Positions 33,640-35,668 of a stretch of 35,668 bases of DNA are shown in pieces (within the stretch, counting starts at the first letter, position 1; each line of letters begins with the position of its first letter). The notes under the pieces were generated by a model. That model saw nothing but the letters and a program-made list of their open reading frames with translations. It was not told the origin of the DNA and searched no databases. The DNA is taken from NCBI RefSeq assembly GCF_021530995.1, contig NZ_JADYTF010000022.1, positions 1 through 35,668 on the forward strand. The letters run 5' to 3'. Source of the DNA: Bacteroides caecigallinarum (GTDB lineage Bacteria > Bacteroidota > Bacteroidia > Bacteroidales > Bacteroidaceae). A program made the position numbers and the translations under genes.

Positions 33640-34584
33640 TTACTCCTTTACTATTCCATTGATGACATCGTTCAGATCTTTGAAATTTGGGTATCTGACA
33701 GATTCATCAATTACCTTGTTTGAATATTCGTCTTTGATTTTCTTTGTTGTAGCTATACCGGCAGCATCGTTATCAAGATAACAGTGTACTACATCATATA
33801 CCTGGAGATATGGAAGTGCAGATTTAATATTACTGATTGAATTAAGAACAATATAATCACAGTCGTTTTCAACACAAAGTTGTATATCCATCATCCATTT
33901 TCTGATACTTGCATACGTGAGCATATCAAAGAAACCTTCAAATATGCAGCATTCAGAATGTGATTCACCGTTGGGCTTTATTACAGATATTGTTTTCTTT
34001 CCGATGCTGCGTTTGCAGTATTTGTTTCTGATTTCCATACCACCATCTACATTTTCAAAGGCTATGGCATAATAATGTTTATCGTTGATATGATAATGTA
34101 TTTCCTTACAGAACTCCTGAGCAACCTCGAAGTCAACACGTCTTTGTAAAATATATCTTTTCAGATTGGGATGACTGAGGTTGCTAATACAATCAATGAA
34201 AGTAATACTTTTTCTTTCATTACCCTTTTCTGCTATATGGCTCTTATTCCACGCATTTCTTCTTTGTTGTTCTTTGGTCATCGTTTCATAATCTTCAGCA
34301 TATTTGAGATTATGGTTCTTAATCTGTTGTTCAAGATAAGTAAGTACTTGATGATTATTCCATGAAGGATGCATCTTCTGAACAAGATTTATAATGTTTC
34401 CTCCTGAGCTGGCCCCAAAGTCATTCCAAAGATTTTTTGTAGGACTGACATTGAAAGATGGAGACGATTCAGCTCTAAAGGGAGATAGATACCAGTAATT
34501 ACCTCGGTGGATATAGGCATACTGATAACCTTCCGTTTCAAGGAACTGTACAATACTGACTGATTTTATTTCATCTATGGTCAT
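33640..34584 (-). CDS. TOPRIM DNA primase (mobile-element type)
   Basis: The 314-aa protein has a CHC2-position N-terminal domain (W-Y-L-S-P-F-R-A-E-S-S-P-S-F-N-V, then D-F-G-A-S-S-G-G-N-I-I-N-L-V). In it all zinc-binding Cys/His are replaced, although the surrounding pattern of DnaG-type primases is kept. The TOPRIM core has C-I-F-E216-G-F-F-D and C-Y-L-D271-N-D273-A-A-G. It probably makes primers for element replication or complementary-strand synthesis. It is preceded by the ATPase gene and followed by its own terminator, so the two form a small replication unit. Confidence 0.87.
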   Translation of the reverse strand: MTIDEIKSVSIVQFLETEGYQYAYIHRGNYWYLSPFRAESSPSFNVSPTKNLWNDFGASSGGNIINLVQKMHPSWNNHQVLTYLEQQIKNHNLKYAEDYETMTKEQQRRNAWNKSHIAEKGNERKSITFIDCISNLSHPNLKRYILQRRVDFEVAQEFCKEIHYHINDKHYYAIAFENVDGGMEIRNKYCKRSIGKKTISVIKPNGESHSECCIFEGFFDMLTYASIRKWMMDIQLCVENDCDYIVLNSISNIKSALPYLQVYDVVHCYLDNDAAGIATTKKIKDEYSNKVIDESVRYPNFKDLNDVINGIVKE

Positions 34585-34615
34585 GGCATATCAATAATGT
34601 CTAATTGGGCTTATA

Positions 34616-34648
34616 TAAGTTTAGTATATATATACCCTGTTAAACTTA
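34616..34648. repeat. AT-rich inverted repeat upstream of the primase
   Basis: TAAGTTTA (34616-34623) and TAAACTTA (34641-34648) flank 17 bp that contain the palindrome GTATATATATAC. Further TAAACTTA-like units follow. It lies in the 75-bp gap between ATPase stop and primase start and could be a regulator site or a replication-protein binding site. Confidence 0.45.
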
Positions 34649-34659
34649 AACTCATAAAC

Positions 34660-35520
34660 TTACTTTAACGGCAGGAGTGCAGGATGATAATGATAACCGT
34701 CTTTGTCCTTGGTAATCAGTTTGCGCTCACAGAAGATTTTAAGCATATCCTTAACTGCATTGTCCCCACGCTTGTAGCCTTCTTGTGCGTAAGCCTGGCT
34801 GATTGCTTTCACCAGTTCAAGATACCTCTGTGGGCTCTCACCTTCAAAAACAGTGCGAAGTACTTTGGCATGTAAGTCATCTGGCAGAGATGTCAAGGGC
34901 TTATCTTTGGGTTTGACTACTGTAATATGATAGCCATCATCCAAGACGGGAAGAGAGTTGTCGTCAATGTGAAATGCCCATGAAGAAAACTCCTTGTCTC
35001 GCATGTGCATAGGCCTGACTTCACTGATATTGGAATCTTGCTTGTTTTTACTGATTATCAGAACCGTTTCTGCCTTGTTTTCGAGTTCGGTTCCAATATG
35101 ACCTCTGGTGTTATTGTCATTCTTATTAAGGTGTAGCACGCAGTGGATGTGAAGATTGTATTTACTTGTCCAAGCCATGAGCATAGTCATCACATCTGTA
35201 GATTCCTTGGCATTGTTGATATCATACATGAGATCTCGCAAGCCGTCTATAATGACCAGTCCTACATCCTCAAATGTCCTGAGGGCATAATCTATGAGGG
35301 CAATACGTAGAGTAGGAGTGAACTCCCTTAGCCCATAAAACTTGATGCGTTTATCTTCCTTTGTCAGACTCAATCCTGCAAGGCGGTAGATGCGTTCTAT
35401 CACATTGTGGCAGTGAAACCTACTTTGTTCTGTATCGAAATAGAGGATTTTGCGTTTACCATCAGGAAGACTGGCCCGGTATTTAAGAACCGTTGAATTG
35501 TTTACCGCTGCTGCAACCAT
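34660..35520 (-). CDS. RepA/RadA-like RecA-fold ATPase, 5' end missing
   Basis: The 286-aa product has a Walker-B-like V-G-L-V-I-I-D-G-L-R-D-L (about residue 85-97), the preceding K-I-L-Y-F-D-T-E-Q-S segment and the H-L-N-K-N-D sensor region of the RepA/RadA-like hexameric ATPases carried by Bacteroidales elements. The Walker A motif, normally just before this segment, is absent. In frame upstream of the ATG the sequence reads R-T-F-N-I-T-A, which would plausibly follow a Walker A, but further upstream it runs into the copied 127-bp repeat. I treat the gene as truncated by the contig end or a misjoin. The C-terminal 90 residues resemble a winged-helix domain. Probable role: DNA replication or mobilisation together with the primase. 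Confidence 0.7.
   Translation of the reverse strand: MVAAAVNNSTVLKYRASLPDGKRKILYFDTEQSRFHCHNVIERIYRLAGLSLTKEDKRIKFYGLREFTPTLRIALIDYALRTFEDVGLVIIDGLRDLMYDINNAKESTDVMTMLMAWTSKYNLHIHCVLHLNKNDNNTRGHIGTELENKAETVLIISKNKQDSNISEVRPMHMRDKEFSSWAFHIDDNSLPVLDDGYHITVVKPKDKPLTSLPDDLHAKVLRTVFEGESPQRYLELVKAISQAYAQEGYKRGDNAVKDMLKIFCERKLITKDKDGYHYHPALLPLK
34682..34808. repeat. 127-bp direct repeat, copy A (inside ATPase gene)
   Basis: It is identical base for base with 35542-35668, at a distance of 860 bp. The match starts one base after a mismatch and runs to the last base of the window. Confidence 0.95.
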
Positions 35521-35541
35521 TGCTGTAATATTAAAGGTGCG

Positions 35542-35668
35542 GGATGATAATGATAACCGTCTTTGTCCTTGGTAATCAGTTTGCGCTCACAGAAGATTTT
35601 AAGCATATCCTTAACTGCATTGTCCCCACGCTTGTAGCCTTCTTGTGCGTAAGCCTGGCTGATTGCTT
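35542..35668. repeat. 127-bp direct repeat, copy B (window end)
   Basis: This is an exact copy of 34682-34808. Read on the minus strand it encodes the ATPase C-terminus (K-D-G-Y-H-Y-H-P), then diverges to a different ending with a stop inside the next copy. A match of exactly 127 bases ending at the contig end suggests a k-mer overlap of an assembler using k=127. Confidence 0.9.

Noticed and set aside
1-35668. CRISPR arrays, tRNA, rRNA, insertion sequences
   Set aside because: No regularly spaced repeats, cloverleaf-like sequences, rRNA segments or transposase genes were seen by eye.

Overview
The window looks like part of a large Bacteroidales (Bacteroides/Prevotella-type) conjugative element. 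Evidence: a nearly complete Bacteroidales-type T4SS gene order (two DUF4134 pilin-like genes, DUF4133, a TraG/VirB4 ATPase, then TraJ, TraK, TraL, TraM, TraN and TraO), a VirD4-type coupling protein, AT-rich ribosome-binding regions and many signal peptides ending in A-Q. Almost everything is on the minus strand, so transcription runs from high to low coordinates. No relaxase, integrase, oriT, tRNA or rRNA is recognisable, so this is an incomplete element.

Layout in order of transcription. (1) 33.6-35.5 kb: a RecA-fold replication ATPase lacking its Walker A end, and a TOPRIM primase with its own strong terminator (33582-33610). The contig end repeats exactly 127 bases of the ATPase gene. (2) 16.9-33.4 kb: the transfer operon, with an anchored acidic protein, two pilins, VirB3-, VirB4-, VirB6-, VirB8-, VirB10- and VirB9-like proteins, an outer-membrane barrel, a DUF1566-like lipoprotein, the coupling protein and a lysozyme. 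Three secreted proteins of unknown role (854, about 247 and 243 aa) lie between the VirB4 and VirB6 genes. (3) 16.2-16.9 kb: one plus-strand secreted M23 peptidase. (4) 0.3-15.9 kb: a 13- or 14-gene accessory operon ending at a clear terminator (252-276). It encodes a DUF4099/DUF3945-like protein, a TOPRIM protein, a PH-domain membrane protein, two VirB5/TraI-like secreted proteins, Gly-rich membrane proteins, a frameshifted M23-like protein, an ArdC-like/MutS-domain-I fusion, a glucosaminidase-M23 enzyme without signal peptide, an SSB-like protein and an ArdC metallopeptidase.

The most notable observations are these. Both long operons carry the same 28-bp palindrome (AGTATGAT-N12-ATCATACT) about 162-164 bp upstream of their first start codon, suggesting co-regulation. 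Eight proteins of the accessory operon end in Arg directly before TAA, against one of 19 elsewhere on the minus strand; this could be a shared T4SS export signal on proteins delivered to the recipient. Five secreted proteins in both operons share a C-terminal [AC]-x-x-R-W-x-x-x-A motif. The M23-like gene ends at a correctly phased A-AAA-AAG slippery site with a small hairpin downstream, and a -1 shift would join it to the following reading frame.

Working model (inference): the tra operon builds the channel; the accessory operon supplies proteins that remodel peptidoglycan and protect or process incoming single-stranded DNA (ArdC, SSB, TOPRIM and MutS-I proteins), some possibly sent through the channel with the DNA.
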